From Advenella incenata (GTDB lineage: Bacteria; Pseudomonadota; Gammaproteobacteria; Burkholderiales; Burkholderiaceae_B): 64,000 nucleotides of DNA. The translations under genes and the position numbers were made by a program. The notes beneath the pieces are model-generated. The model worked only from the letters and a program-made list of their open reading frames with translations, was not told where the DNA came from and ran no database searches. Location: contig NZ_SHKO01000001.1 in assembly GCF_004217095.1 (NCBI RefSeq), forward strand, positions 1,550,001 to 1,614,000. The letters are read 5' to 3'. Of this stretch, positions 8,112-17,762 are shown piece by piece; within the stretch, counting starts at the first letter, position 1; every line of letters begins with the position of its first letter.

Positions 8112-9539
8112 ATGTCGAGTATCAACTACAACGAGAAAATCCCCAATAATGTGAACCTGTCCGAAGACCGGACACTGCAGCGCGCGCTTGAGCACTGGCA
8201 GCCGAATTATCGCAAATGGTGGAATGAGATGGGACCCGAAGGTTCGCAGGACTTTGACGTCTACTTGCGTACCGCGACCAGTGTGGATCCGCAGGGCTGG
8301 GCATCCTTTGGCTATGTGAAGATGCCGGACTATCGCTGGGGCATCTTTCTGAACCCGCGTGATGTCGAGCGTCAGGTCAATTTTGGCGAGCACAAAGGCG
8401 AGAAGGCCTGGCAGGATGTGCCGGGTGAACATCGCGCCAATCTGCGGCGCATTATTGTGACCCAGGGCGATACCGAGCCGGCATCAGTGGAGCAGCAGCG
8501 CTATCTGGGCCTGACCGCGCCTTCCATGTATGACTTGCGCAATCTGTTCCAGGTCAACGTGGAAGAGGGACGGCATTTGTGGGCCATGGTGTATCTGCTG
8601 CACAAGCATTTCGGTCGTGATGGTCGCGAGGAAGCAGAAGCGCTGCTTGAGCGCAATAGTGGTGACCAGGACAATCCGCGAATTCTGGCTGCCTTCAATG
8701 AAAAAACGCCAGACTGGCTATCGTTTTATATGTTTACCTATTTCACGGATCGCGACGGAAAATTTCAATTGTGTGCGCTGGCCGAATCCGGCTTTGACCC
8801 GCTGGCACGCACCACGAAATTCATGCTGACCGAAGAGGCGCATCATATGTTCGTCGGTGAGTCTGGGGTATCGCGGGTCATCCAGCGAACCTGCGAGGTG
8901 ATGAATCAATTGAAAACTGACGATGCCGCGCGTCTTCGCGAAGCCGGTGTGATTGACCTGGAAACCATTCAGCGCTATCTGAATTTCCATTTCAGTGTCA
9001 CCATTGACCTGTTCGGCGCAGACGAGTCCAGTAACGCCGCTACGTTCTACAATACCGGATTGAAAGGGCGCTACGAAGAAACCAAGCGTGACGACGATCA
9101 CAAACTGTACGATCGCACCTATAACGTGCTGGCCGTGCAGGACGGGCGTCTGGTCGAGCGCTCTGTGCCGATGCTCAATGCGCTCAACGAAGTGTTGCGC
9201 GATGACTATATCACGGACTCGGTCGGTGGCGTCAATCGCTGGAATAAAGTGATTGAAAAGGCGGGAATTTCCTTTCGCCTGAAGACACCGCACAAAGCAT
9301 TCAACCGGAGCATCGGCACCTTGTCGGGCATATTTGTTTCCCCCGAAGGTACGATGATGTCCGAGGCCGAATGGGTCAGGCGCGAACGTGACTGGTTGCC
9401 GACAAGTGAAGACCGCGCCTTTGTCGCTTCACTGATGGGGCGCGTCGTGGAGCCGGGCAAATTTGCCAACTGGATTGCGCCGCCGGTCATGGGCATCAAT
9501 CGCCAGCCGGTCGATTTCGAGTATGTGCGATTCAACTGA
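8112..9539 (+). CDS. boxB: BoxB, benzoyl-CoA 2,3-epoxidase oxygenase component
   Basis: This 475-residue protein is the di-iron oxygenase that adds one oxygen atom to benzoyl-CoA to form the 2,3-epoxide. Carboxylate-histidine motifs of a class I di-iron protein are visible: VEEGRH (Glu about 151-152, His 155) and TEEAHH (Glu about 241-242, His 244). Length and sequence match BoxB. The start at 8112 follows TGGAGATCACT, and 95 bases separate it from boxC. Electrons come from BoxA, encoded next. The gene ends at a hairpin that separates it from boxA. Confidence 0.96.
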   Translation: MSSINYNEKIPNNVNLSEDRTLQRALEHWQPNYRKWWNEMGPEGSQDFDVYLRTATSVDPQGWASFGYVKMPDYRWGIFLNPRDVERQVNFGEHKGEKAWQDVPGEHRANLRRIIVTQGDTEPASVEQQRYLGLTAPSMYDLRNLFQVNVEEGRHLWAMVYLLHKHFGRDGREEAEALLERNSGDQDNPRILAAFNEKTPDWLSFYMFTYFTDRDGKFQLCALAESGFDPLARTTKFMLTEEAHHMFVGESGVSRVIQRTCEVMNQLKTDDAARLREAGVIDLETIQRYLNFHFSVTIDLFGADESSNAATFYNTGLKGRYEETKRDDDHKLYDRTYNVLAVQDGRLVERSVPMLNALNEVLRDDYITDSVGGVNRWNKVIEKAGISFRLKTPHKAFNRSIGTLSGIFVSPEGTMMSEAEWVRRERDWLPTSEDRAFVASLMGRVVEPGKFANWIAPPVMGINRQPVDFEYVRFN

Positions 9540-9543
9540 TCAG

Positions 9544-9563
9544 GGATGCCCGAAAGGGCATCC
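9544..9563 (+). other. Intercistronic hairpin with GAAA tetraloop between boxB and boxA
   Basis: GGATGCCC and GGGCATCC form a perfect 8-bp stem closed by GAAA, a stable GNRA-type tetraloop. It begins four bases after the boxB stop codon and has no following T-run. It is therefore more likely to protect the boxCB part of the transcript or tune boxA expression than to end transcription. Confidence 0.55.
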
Positions 9564-9598
9564 ACTAATATGGAAATAGATCCAGGAGGCAGACTGTT

Positions 9599-10864
9599 AT
9601 GGCGACGATCGAACAAGCCCAGGTAATAAAAAAACAGCACCTGATTGATCCGGAAATTTGCATACGCTGCAATACATGCGAGGAAACCTGTCCGATTGAT
9701 GCGATTACGCACGACGGTACCAATTATGTGGTGAAGCCGGACGTTTGCAACCATTGCATGGCCTGTGTGGCGCCCTGTCCCACCGGCGCCATCGATAACT
9801 GGCAGCCGGTACATGCGGAAAAAATGTATTCAATCGACGAGCAATACACCTGGGACGAGTTGCCGGCGCCGCTGGCGCTGGATGTGCCGGATATACCAGC
9901 AGTTGCCGACGCTGGTACGACTGATGTTAATACAGAGGCGGATGCGGAAGTAACCATCCAGGGCAGCAATTATGTCGCTGGCTCGCAGATTCCTCCATGG
10001 TCTGCCTCGCACAGCTATACCAACCTGTATGGCACGCGCAACGTGGTGACGGCCACGGTCTCGGGAAACTACCGGCTGACCGATGATGCGTCCGATAGTG
10101 ACATTCGGCATGTCGTCCTGGATTTTGGCGATGCCCCGTTTCCGGTGTTGGAGGGCCAGTCCATTGGCATTATTCCACCAGGCACTGACGCCGGCGAGCG
10201 TTTGCATCATGCCCGTCAATATTCACTGGCCAGCCCGCGGGATGGCGAGCGACCCCGCTACAACAACGTATCGATCACCGTCAAGCGGGTGGTGCAGGAC
10301 TATGATGGCAATGCGGTCAAGGGGGTCTGTTCCAATTACGTATGTGATTTGCAGAAGGGCGACAAGGTACAGGTTATCGGGCCTTTTGGCCATACCTTCC
10401 TGATGCCGAACCACCCGGGCGCAAATATTATCATGATCTGCACCGGAACCGGCAGCGCGCCCATGCGCGCGATGACCGAGAGGCGCCGGCGCAAGCACCT
10501 GGAAGGACAGGGCGATGCACGCGGCAAACTCATGCTTTTCTTTGGCGCCCGCTGTAAGGAAGAACTACCTTATTTCGGACCGCTCAACAAGTTGCCCAAA
10601 GACTTTATCGATATTAATTTTGCATTTTCGCGTACCCCCGGCCAGCCCAAAAAATATGTGCAGGATGTGATGCGTGAACGCCTGCCCGATCTGCTGGCGT
10701 TGCTCAAGGACGAGGACACGTATATTTATGTCTGCGGCGTCAAGGGCATGGAGTCCGGCGTGCTGGAGGTCTTGCAAGAAGCGGCCACTGCCGGCGGCAT
10801 GGTATGGCCCGAACTGCATGCCACGCTCAGGCAAAAAGGGCGTCTGCATCTGGAGACGTATTGA
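9599..10864 (+). CDS. boxA: BoxA, benzoyl-CoA epoxidase reductase component
   Basis: This 421-residue flavin and iron-sulfur protein passes electrons from NADPH to BoxB. Two 4Fe-4S motifs are near the N-terminus ([12 protein letters not shown] and [12 protein letters not shown], about residues 20-60). After a linker comes a ferredoxin-NADP reductase-type module with the FAD motif ARQYSLAS, the segment CSNYVCDL, and the NADP motif [14 protein letters not shown]. The ATG at 9599 follows a strong AGGAGG. It ends the boxCBA operon. The aldehyde dehydrogenase (boxD) and lower-pathway genes are not in this window. Confidence 0.95.
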   Translation: MATIEQAQVIKKQHLIDPEICIRCNTCEETCPIDAITHDGTNYVVKPDVCNHCMACVAPCPTGAIDNWQPVHAEKMYSIDEQYTWDELPAPLALDVPDIPAVADAGTTDVNTEADAEVTIQGSNYVAGSQIPPWSASHSYTNLYGTRNVVTATVSGNYRLTDDASDSDIRHVVLDFGDAPFPVLEGQSIGIIPPGTDAGERLHHARQYSLASPRDGERPRYNNVSITVKRVVQDYDGNAVKGVCSNYVCDLQKGDKVQVIGPFGHTFLMPNHPGANIIMICTGTGSAPMRAMTERRRRKHLEGQGDARGKLMLFFGARCKEELPYFGPLNKLPKDFIDINFAFSRTPGQPKKYVQDVMRERLPDLLALLKDEDTYIYVCGVKGMESGVLEVLQEAATAGGMVWPELHATLRQKGRLHLETY

Positions 10865-10920
10865 TGGTGTTGGCATAGCGGTACGATCAGCCAGATCATA
10901 TTTTGCAATTGGCCGCAGGT

Positions 10921-12066
10921 CTATGTTTCCTGATGTTTGCTGAAGGATGGGCGCTCGACACAGGCAGCGGCAGCCCATACCAGCAACACTGCAGGTACTG
11001 AGTATACCCAGAACGCAGACAGCAAAGGCAGCAGTAGTCCGGCGGCAAGCGGGCCGGTTCCGGCCCCGATATCACGCCAGACAGAACGAGCGGCAAGGGC
11101 GTGAACCCGCTCCGGGCCCGGCGTTCGTCGGGCCACGATGGGCGCCAGCAGCGGCAGTTGCAGGGCGCGAAGTACAACAATTGACGTGGCACAGCTCCAT
11201 AGCCAGCCCGCACCGAATCCGATCAGGCATACACAGGTCATCAGCGACAGTGCAAGCAGAAGTTTTTCGGCACCGAATCGTTCTGCAAGCCTGCCGCCTA
11301 TGGGACTTAAGACAATTTCACCCAGATAGCGCAGTGCCAGCAATAGGCCGGCGGTCATGACCGCGCCCTCAGGAAAAAGATCGCTGCCCAGGTAGGACAG
11401 ACCGATAATGAACAGCCCGTCCAGCGTGAAGCCTTCCAGAAAAGACCACATATCCAGACTGTTGGGCAGGCGCAGGCCGCGCCGCTTTGGCGGCATTGGA
11501 TACGCACGAAATGGAAGGTGGCGGGTGACCACGACGCCCATCATTGCCGTGGCGGCGAGTATCCAGAAAATGGCGCGGGGCCCGAAGCCATAGGCAAGTA
11601 GCGCTGCCAGAGGCAATGCGATGGCCGGTCCCAGCGCAATAAAGGCGCGGGATCTTCCCGATCGGCGTGAAGCGCCTGTTGCCTCGGCCGTCGCCAAAGC
11701 CTGCGTTGACAGGTTCAGGGCGGCGAAGGCCAATCCCCAGAGCAGTCGCAATGGCAATAACGCCCACAGGCCCGTCAGCGTGGCATAGCCCACTGCACAC
11801 AGGCCGGCCGCAATGACGGCAAGCGTGCAGACCAGGCGATCGCCATGTCGGGCATAAAAGCGTGCGACAAAACCATACCCGGCTATCCGGATAAGGCGAT
11901 TGGCGGCAAGCAATACGCCGGCCTCAACCAGCGATACGCCAAACTGTTCCGAGTACATGGGGAGCAACAAATACAGGACTACATCGGTGGGTAAGGCAAG
12001 GGCCATGGCGAGCGCGGCATACCGCGAATGCCGTTCAACGGGGGGCTGGGCAGGGGGAATGATCAT
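10921..12066 (-). CDS. MFS transporter of unknown substrate
   Basis: This 381-residue protein is almost entirely hydrophobic, with about twelve membrane segments. MFS loop motifs are visible in both halves (VARFYARHGDRLV after the second segment and GGRLAERFGAEKLL in the second half), and the GGR-A-RFG form is typical of sugar-efflux and drug-efflux MFS proteins. It is tail-to-tail with boxA (56-base gap, no clear terminator) and divergent from the LysR gene, which may control it. Nothing in the sequence fixes the substrate. Efflux of an aromatic intermediate is conceivable from context but unproved. Confidence 0.85.
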   Translation of the reverse strand: MIIPPAQPPVERHSRYAALAMALALPTDVVLYLLLPMYSEQFGVSLVEAGVLLAANRLIRIAGYGFVARFYARHGDRLVCTLAVIAAGLCAVGYATLTGLWALLPLRLLWGLAFAALNLSTQALATAEATGASRRSGRSRAFIALGPAIALPLAALLAYGFGPRAIFWILAATAMMGVVVTRHLPFRAYPMPPKRRGLRLPNSLDMWSFLEGFTLDGLFIIGLSYLGSDLFPEGAVMTAGLLLALRYLGEIVLSPIGGRLAERFGAEKLLLALSLMTCVCLIGFGAGWLWSCATSIVVLRALQLPLLAPIVARRTPGPERVHALAARSVWRDIGAGTGPLAAGLLLPLLSAFWVYSVPAVLLVWAAAACVERPSFSKHQET

Positions 12067-12140
12067 ACGGGAATGCTACTGCGCAGTCAGAGACGCGACA
12101 AACGATTTAAATTCGCGCCATGTGTTATAAAATTAAACGC

Positions 12141-13052
12141 ATGAACACCTCTCTGCCACCCCTCAATGCCGTTCGCGCTTTTGTTGCTGCAGCGCGGCAC
12201 CAGAGTTTTACACTGGCGGCCAATGAACTGCATATCACCCATAGCGCAATCAGTCATCAGGTGAAGGCGCTTGAGTCCTATATGGGAGTCCGTCTATTCG
12301 ACCGACGTATCCGGCAGGTAAGCCTGACACTCGAAGGCTTGCGGTTTTTCACACAGGCCGATGCGGCGCTTAAACAAATCGCCAATGCTGCGCAATCGGT
12401 CATGAGCCAAACGCCTGAACGGGTAGTCAGGATCAATGTCCGTCCTTCATTTGCGGTACGTTGGCTGATTCCCAGGCTGCCTGAATTCATCGCGCAATAC
12501 CCCGGTATAGAACCGCACGTGCTCACCACGACGCTACCGCCCGAGTCCGCCGGCGACTTCGATATTTCCATCCGTCGGGGCCTCAAGGGATGGTCGGACG
12601 CGATGCAGGTGTCCGCGTTTATTGAAGATGACGTATGTCTGGTCATGTCGCCCGCTTTCCAGGCCAAGTATGGTGTCACGGATCCAGGCGCGCTGGCGGG
12701 ACTGACGCTGTTGCGGTCAAAGTCTCGCAAGGGCGATTGGGAAGCCTGGCTGGAGCATGTTGGCATAGACGGCGTCAGACCCGTGGGTCAAATGCAGTTT
12801 GACCATGTACATTTTGTTCTACAAGCGGTCGAGGACGGCCTGGGTTTCGCAATTGTCCCGTTCTCGTTGATTTCCCACGACGTGGCGCTGGGCCGACTTT
12901 GTTGTCCATTGCCGGATATGCATATGCGCCTGCCGGTGACCCGGTATTATTATGGCGTTAGTCCGAACGCGACACCTGAAGCGCGATATTTTATTGCCTG
13001 GCTGGAAAAGGAGCTTGCACGCCAGGCGAGCAGTGGGCGCGTGACCGGATGA
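12141..13052 (+). CDS. LysR-family regulator, GcvA-like
   Basis: This 303-residue protein begins LPPLNAVRAFVAAARHQSF and shows the winged HTH of LysR regulators, with FTLAANELHITHSAIS as the recognition region; this N-terminus is typical of the GcvA-type subgroup. The C-terminal part is a periplasmic-binding-protein-like effector domain. The start at 12141 was taken from the family's N-terminus; no clear ribosome site precedes it. The 74-base gap to the MFS gene is a divergent promoter, and the amino-acid ABC transporter lies downstream on the same strand. It may control either or both. Confidence 0.88.
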   Translation: MNTSLPPLNAVRAFVAAARHQSFTLAANELHITHSAISHQVKALESYMGVRLFDRRIRQVSLTLEGLRFFTQADAALKQIANAAQSVMSQTPERVVRINVRPSFAVRWLIPRLPEFIAQYPGIEPHVLTTTLPPESAGDFDISIRRGLKGWSDAMQVSAFIEDDVCLVMSPAFQAKYGVTDPGALAGLTLLRSKSRKGDWEAWLEHVGIDGVRPVGQMQFDHVHFVLQAVEDGLGFAIVPFSLISHDVALGRLCCPLPDMHMRLPVTRYYYGVSPNATPEARYFIAWLEKELARQASSGRVTG

Positions 13053-13147
13053 CACCGAAAAAGGGATCGGCACTGCCTGTCGGGAACGGGCAGGGATGTT
13101 TTCCCACTTGCGTGTAAAGCAAATCGATGGACGATTTGATAATTACT

Positions 13148-13166
13148 AAATAACCATTGGTTATTT
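13148..13166. promoter_or_regulatory. 8-bp inverted repeat upstream of the ABC transporter operon
   Basis: AAATAACC and GGTTATTT are exact complements separated by ATT, in an AT-rich stretch between the LysR gene and the binding-protein gene. About 50 bases further on, CCAAATAACGTTTGG repeats the AAATAAC core. The position about 100 bases upstream of the start codon suits a regulator site. Confidence 0.4.
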
Positions 13167-13262
13167 TATTCGCCTTTGTTATGCTGATATAGTTTTCTTC
13201 ACGAATATATGTATTCCAAATAACGTTTGGGTATAACGCCAACTATCAGGAAACCTGCCATT

Positions 13263-14090
13263 ATGAAACTGAGAAAACTTTTACCCCTGCTGGGCGCGGC
13301 CCTGATCGGCCTGAGCGCCGTCAGCGCCCAGGCTGATCAACTGGACGATATCAAGAAAAACGGTGAACTGGTTGTCGGTGTTCTGGGCACAGATGAACCG
13401 GCAACCTTCATCGACCCCAAGACCCGTGAGTTCATTGGCTATGAAGTGGATCTTGCCAAGGCGGTAGCCGACAAGATCGGCGTGAAAGCCCGCTTCAAGC
13501 AAGTAGCCGTGGCTGCGCGCATTCCCGAACTGCAGCAAAAACACGTGGATATTATTGCCGCCGGCCTGACACACAACAAGGAACGCGAAGCACAGGTCGA
13601 TTTTTCCGTGACCACTTTTGTGACCGGACAGAAGGCGCTGGTGCGTAGCGACAGCGGTATCACCGATCTGGCCGGTTTGTCGGGCAAGAAAGTGCTGACC
13701 ATTCGTGGCGGCACTCAGGAGCCCAATATTCGCAAGGCAGTGCCTGATGTGAACGTGGTTACATTCGATACCAGCCAGCAGGCGTTTCTTGCTTTGCAAC
13801 AAGGCAAGGGTGTGGGCTATGTTGACGATGAAGCGGCGTTGATGCGCGTCTATGCCAAGCTGGGGCCAAAGCAGAAAGATTTTGTGGTGCTCAAGCAAAG
13901 CATCAGCGAAGAACCGCTGGCATTCGGCTTGCGCAAAGGCGAGGCCGGTTTGAAAAAAGTGGTCGACGATACGCTGCGTGAACTTGAAGCCTCTGGTCAG
14001 GCCGAGAAAATTTTCTTCAAATGGTACGGACCGGATACAAAATCGCAGTTTTCAACGCGCAGCTTTAAATTCGAAACCGATAAAATTTAA
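13263..14090 (+). CDS. Polar amino-acid ABC transporter substrate-binding protein
   Basis: This 275-residue periplasmic protein has a signal peptide (MKLRKLLPLLGAALIGLSAV, cut after SAQA) and a type II binding-protein fold of the SBP_bac_3 family. Characteristic segments are GELVVGVLGTDEPATF, FIGYEVDLAKAVADKIG and LAGLSGKKVLTIRGG. The start at 13263 is preceded by CAGGAAACC. A terminator-like hairpin follows, which commonly makes the binding protein more abundant than the permeases. Two permeases and an ATPase follow on the same strand. The ligand is probably an amino acid or similar small compound, but cannot be named from sequence. Confidence 0.9.
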   Translation: MKLRKLLPLLGAALIGLSAVSAQADQLDDIKKNGELVVGVLGTDEPATFIDPKTREFIGYEVDLAKAVADKIGVKARFKQVAVAARIPELQQKHVDIIAAGLTHNKEREAQVDFSVTTFVTGQKALVRSDSGITDLAGLSGKKVLTIRGGTQEPNIRKAVPDVNVVTFDTSQQAFLALQQGKGVGYVDDEAALMRVYAKLGPKQKDFVVLKQSISEEPLAFGLRKGEAGLKKVVDDTLRELEASGQAEKIFFKWYGPDTKSQFSTRSFKFETDKI

Positions 14091-14150
14091 GAGTAGACTG
14101 GATACCCGCAAGACAGCATCTGGAAAATGATCGGTTGCTGTTGCAAAGCG

Positions 14151-14199
14151 ACGGCGTGTGCTGCGCTAGACCAGCGCAGCGGACTTCACGCCGTTTTTT
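14151..14199 (+). terminator. Compound stem-loop with T-run between binding protein and permease genes
   Basis: ACGGCGTG (14151-14158) pairs with CACGCCGT (14187-14194), and inside it GCTGCGCT (14160-14167) pairs with AGCGCAGC (14173-14180). Six T residues follow directly. It sits 60 bases after the binding-protein stop and 25 bases before the first permease. It is probably a partial terminator that lowers permease and ATPase expression. Confidence 0.65.
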
Positions 14200-14224
14200 G
14201 TTTCCACGACTACGCGACTGATCC

Positions 14225-14920
14225 ATGCCCGAGTTTGACGCTTCCATGCTGCTCAGCGGCCGGTACCATGAAATGCTGCTGGCAGGATTATGGCTATCCA
14301 TACAATTGCTGGTCATTTCACTGGTGCTCGCGCTGCCACTGGCCACCTGCATCGCCTTGCTGCGCCTGTCGCCGTTGGCGCTGCTGCGCGGCCTGGGCTT
14401 TGCCTATGTCGAGACGATCCGCAATATCCCGCTGCTGGCACATATGCTGTTCTGGTATTTCGGTGCCCCCGAGCTGCTGCCCGAAGCAGCCAAGCAATGG
14501 CTTTATGCCGGCAACACCGAAGCCAGCTGTGCGGTCATTGCGCTGACGCTTTATACCGCAGCCTATATGGCCGAAGATATCCGTAGCGGCATCCGGGCTA
14601 TTTCATTTGTACAGATGGAAGCCGCGCGTGCGCTGGGGCTGAGTTTTCTGGCGGCCATGCGTCTGGTCATCCTGCCACAGGCCATGCGGGTCATTACACC
14701 GCCATTGATTTCGCAGACACTGAATTTGTGGAAAAATACCAGTATTGCAACTGTCATTGGTGTGGCTGAGCTTATGTATCAGGCCGGTCAGGTCGAAAGC
14801 GCCAGCTTCAGAAGTTTTGAATCCTTTGCTTTTGCCACCTCTGCCTACCTGAGCCTGTCGCTGCTGATCACTGCGCTGGCTGCGTGGTTCCAGCATCGTT
14901 ATCCGCCGAGGGCGCTATGA
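14225..14920 (+). CDS. Polar amino-acid ABC transporter permease 1
   Basis: This 231-residue inner-membrane protein is a HisM/GlnP-type permease. It has several hydrophobic segments, the family motif YVETIRNIPLLAHMLFWYF near residue 60-80, and the coupling (EAA) loop [20 protein letters not shown] near residue 140. Length is usual for the family. Its stop codon overlaps the start of the second permease by four bases (ATGA), so the two are translationally coupled. It would form the membrane pore with the next gene product. Confidence 0.92.
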   Translation: MPEFDASMLLSGRYHEMLLAGLWLSIQLLVISLVLALPLATCIALLRLSPLALLRGLGFAYVETIRNIPLLAHMLFWYFGAPELLPEAAKQWLYAGNTEASCAVIALTLYTAAYMAEDIRSGIRAISFVQMEAARALGLSFLAAMRLVILPQAMRVITPPLISQTLNLWKNTSIATVIGVAELMYQAGQVESASFRSFESFAFATSAYLSLSLLITALAAWFQHRYPPRAL

Positions 14921-15636
14921 GCGGATTTCTTGAGGTCATCGATACGTACTGGTTGTACTTCCTGGTTGGCCAGTATCCGAACGGGCCGCTGGGCGGACTG
15001 GCGCTTACGTTGTTGCTGGCAAGCTGTGCGCTGGTCATGGCCATGCCGCTGGGTATTGCGCTGGCGTTTGCCCGCATCAGCCCATGGCGGGCGGTGCGCT
15101 GGCCTGTGAGCATCCTGGTATTTGTGGTGCGTGGAACGCCGTTGCTGATGGTGGTGTTTTGGGCCTATTTCTTTTTGCCCAGCGTGACTGGCGTAAAAAC
15201 TAATCAGTTCTGGACCATGCTTATTGCACTGGTTATTTTCGATGCCGCCTATCTGGCCGAAATTATCCGGGCCGGCATCCAGGGTTTGCCCAAGGGCCAG
15301 ATGGAGTGCGCCCGTTCGCTGGGCTTCGGTTATTTTCGCGCCATGCGACTGGTCATATTGCCGCAGGCGATCAGGCATATGCTGCCATCGCTGGTCAACC
15401 AGTTTATCTCGACGATCAAGGAAACTTCCCTGGGTTATATCATCGGTCTTGCTGAGGTTTCCTTTATCACCTCGCAGATCAATACCCAGGTGATGGTGTA
15501 TCCGACGCAAATTTATCTCGTCCTGGGCCTGACCTATCTGCTGCTGTGTTTCGGCCTGTCCCGTTTTGCCTACTGGCTTGAACGCCGGCGCGGGAAACAG
15601 CAAGCTGCCATCGCTGCCCGCAAGGAAGCAACATGA
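14917..15636 (+). CDS. Polar amino-acid ABC transporter permease 2
   Basis: This 239-residue permease has the same family signatures as its neighbour: [21 protein letters not shown] and the coupling loop [20 protein letters not shown]. The start at 14917 was chosen because it overlaps the previous stop as ATGA; an earlier in-frame start would lie deep inside the first permease gene. Its own stop overlaps the ATPase start in the same way, so the three genes are tightly coupled. Confidence 0.92.
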   Translation: MSGFLEVIDTYWLYFLVGQYPNGPLGGLALTLLLASCALVMAMPLGIALAFARISPWRAVRWPVSILVFVVRGTPLLMVVFWAYFFLPSVTGVKTNQFWTMLIALVIFDAAYLAEIIRAGIQGLPKGQMECARSLGFGYFRAMRLVILPQAIRHMLPSLVNQFISTIKETSLGYIIGLAEVSFITSQINTQVMVYPTQIYLVLGLTYLLLCFGLSRFAYWLERRRGKQQAAIAARKEAT

Positions 15637-16376
15637 TTGAATTTGAAAATGTGAATAAATGGTATGACAAGTATCATGCCTTGGTGGATGTCACGGAAAC
15701 CGTCGCGCGCGGCGAAGTGGTTGTCGTGTGCGGCCCGTCAGGATCAGGTAAATCTACCCTGATCCGTACGATCAACCGGCTCGAGCCTATTCAGGCGGGT
15801 CATATCCGCGTCAATGGTCAGGATATCCATGATAAATCGATAGATTTGAATGCCTTTCGCTCGGGCATCGGTTTTGTTTTCCAGCAGTTCAATTTGTTTC
15901 CTCATCTGAGCGCCCTGGAAAACTGCACCCTGGCGCCTATGCATTTGCATGGGCTGTCTGCCCCGGCGGCGCGAGAAAAAGCCTTGTCGTTGCTGGATCG
16001 GGTCGGCCTGGCTCATAAGGCTGATGCCATGCCCGACGCGCTGTCGGGCGGGCAGCAGCAGCGCGTTGCCATCGCTCGTGCGCTGGCCATGGAGCCGCCG
16101 CTGATGCTGTTTGATGAACCAACCAGCTCGCTGGATCCGGAGATGGTCGGAGAAGTACTGTTGGTTATGCGCGATCTGGCTAAAGACGGCATGACTATGG
16201 TATGTGTGACGCATGAAATGGGATTTGCGCGCGAAGTGGCCGACCGGATTCTGTTTATGGATGCCGGCAAAATGCTGGAGCGCGCCACACCGGACGATTT
16301 TTTCAACCGTCCGCAGCATCCCCGGGCAGCGCAGTTTCTCTCGGATATACGCACGCCTTTTGCCGGGGCGGTATGA
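15633..16376 (+). CDS. Polar amino-acid ABC transporter ATPase
   Basis: This 247-residue cytoplasmic ATPase energises the importer. Walker A is GPSGSGKST (residues 34-42), the Q-loop is [12 protein letters not shown], the signature is [15 protein letters not shown], Walker B is [12 protein letters not shown], and the switch His lies in CVTHEMGFA. The whole protein closely resembles GlnQ/HisP. It starts at the ATGA overlap with permease 2. The oxygenase gene begins 123 bases downstream and may be co-transcribed. Confidence 0.95.
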   Translation: MIEFENVNKWYDKYHALVDVTETVARGEVVVVCGPSGSGKSTLIRTINRLEPIQAGHIRVNGQDIHDKSIDLNAFRSGIGFVFQQFNLFPHLSALENCTLAPMHLHGLSAPAAREKALSLLDRVGLAHKADAMPDALSGGQQQRVAIARALAMEPPLMLFDEPTSSLDPEMVGEVLLVMRDLAKDGMTMVCVTHEMGFAREVADRILFMDAGKMLERATPDDFFNRPQHPRAAQFLSDIRTPFAGAV

Positions 16377-16499
16377 CAATGGTTGCCTGGGCAGGATGAC
16401 AAATGAAATACGCTTGCCATTGTTTGTGCTTCTGCTATCACCCTTGTTCGCGAACCGCCAGGCGGCGCCGGCTATTTAACCATTGAATCGATACAGATC

Positions 16500-17522
16500 A
16501 TGACCTATACCCCTGAGACTCACCCTGCATTACCGATCATTGATGTCTCTGCATTGGTAACCGATAGTAGCCGCCAGGCATTGCAGACGGTTGCTGATCA
16601 CATTCGCAATGCTTGTCGTGCCCACGGTTTCTTCTATGTTGCAGGGCATGGCGTCGATATGGCGTTGATGCAGCGTCTGGATACGCTCAGCCGCCAGTTT
16701 TTTTCGCTGGACGAGCAGGAAAAAATGCGCTGGCGGATGGCGCTCGGTGGTCGGGCGTGGCGCGGTTATTTCCCCCTGGGCGGTGAATTGACTTCGGGCA
16801 GGCCGGACTGGAAAGAAGGGCTTTATCTGGGCACCGAGCTGGCCGATGATCATCCGCTGGTGCAGGCAGGCACGCCGGTACACGGGCGCAACCTGTTTCC
16901 CGACATCCCAAACTTGCGGCAAACCATCTTGCAATACATGGAAGCGGTGACCGCGCTGGGTCATGCCCTGATGCGCGGCATTGCGCTCAGCCTGGCGCTG
17001 CCGGCAGACTACTTCGAGCGCCGCTACACCGCAGACCCCCTGATCCTGTTTCGCATTTTCAATTATCCGACCCAGGATGTGCCCAAAGAGATGGACGTGC
17101 AATGGGGCGTAGGGGAACATACAGATTATGGGTTATTGACCATTTTGCTGCAGGATCAGATCGGTGGCTTGCAGGTGAAGACCCCTGGCGGCTGGGTTGA
17201 TGCCGTACCGGTGCCGGGCACGTTCATTTGCAATATCGGCGACATGCTGGAACGCATGACCGGCGGCTGGTATCGATCAACCGCACATCGGGTGGTGCGC
17301 AACACCTCGGGCAGCGACCGGCTGTCTTTCCCGTTGTTCTTTGATCCCAATTATTTTGCACAAGTGCAGCCCATCGAAGGGCTGCCCGCCGTTCCTGATC
17401 CGGATGACAGCGCATCGCGCTGGGATAAGGCCAATGTGCATGCATTCAATGGCATTTACGGAGACTATCTGCTCAACAAAGTATCCAAGGTATTTCCGCA
17501 ATTGCGCCAGGATGTTTTGTAA
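16500..17522 (+). CDS. 2-Oxoglutarate/Fe(II)-dependent oxygenase, isopenicillin N synthase family
   Basis: This 340-residue soluble enzyme has the DIOX_N domain at the N-terminus ([19 protein letters not shown]) and the 2OG-FeII_Oxy core at the C-terminus. The iron ligands are visible as H207-T-D209 in [13 protein letters not shown] and the distal His at about 263 in STAHRVV, and an R-x-S (about 273-275) that would bind 2-oxoglutarate. The length suits the family. It follows the ABC transporter on the same strand, so it may oxidise the imported compound; ethylene-forming-like and amino-acid hydroxylase members share this fold. The substrate is unknown. Confidence 0.88.
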   Translation: MTYTPETHPALPIIDVSALVTDSSRQALQTVADHIRNACRAHGFFYVAGHGVDMALMQRLDTLSRQFFSLDEQEKMRWRMALGGRAWRGYFPLGGELTSGRPDWKEGLYLGTELADDHPLVQAGTPVHGRNLFPDIPNLRQTILQYMEAVTALGHALMRGIALSLALPADYFERRYTADPLILFRIFNYPTQDVPKEMDVQWGVGEHTDYGLLTILLQDQIGGLQVKTPGGWVDAVPVPGTFICNIGDMLERMTGGWYRSTAHRVVRNTSGSDRLSFPLFFDPNYFAQVQPIEGLPAVPDPDDSASRWDKANVHAFNGIYGDYLLNKVSKVFPQLRQDVL

Positions 17523-17650
17523 GGGGCGGGCGGCGCGCCATGGATATTGCGTTGGCAAGCAAAACAGGATTTGGTGATTAACGGCGCATAAGCACGACGA
17601 CAGCAGGCTTAGACGCTACAGAATAATCATCAGATAATCCCGACAATCCT

Positions 17651-17662
17651 ATTGTTAACTAT
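17651..17662. promoter_or_regulatory. Putative GntR operator (ATTGTTAACTAT) upstream of the GntR gene
   Basis: ATTGTTAACTAT differs at one base from the perfect palindrome ATTGTTAACAAT found at 20021-20032 in the promoter region of the carboxylase genes. It lies about 20 bases upstream of a TATAAT element. This fits self-control by the GntR regulator encoded downstream. Confidence 0.45.
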
Positions 17663-17682
17663 ATGAATTATTACAACGGCGT

Positions 17683-17688
17683 TATAAT
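17683..17688 (+). promoter_or_regulatory. -10 element (TATAAT) of the GntR gene
   Basis: A perfect TATAAT lies about 75 bases upstream of the GntR start codon. I could not find a good -35 hexamer at 17 bases, so only the -10 element is claimed. The putative operator at 17651-17662 covers the -35 zone. Confidence 0.4.
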
Positions 17689-17762
17689 ACGCTGAACCGT
17701 TTGCAATCATTTTCTGCCGGGCGCCGTATCTACAAACGCATGCCAGCGAACAGGATTTTATT

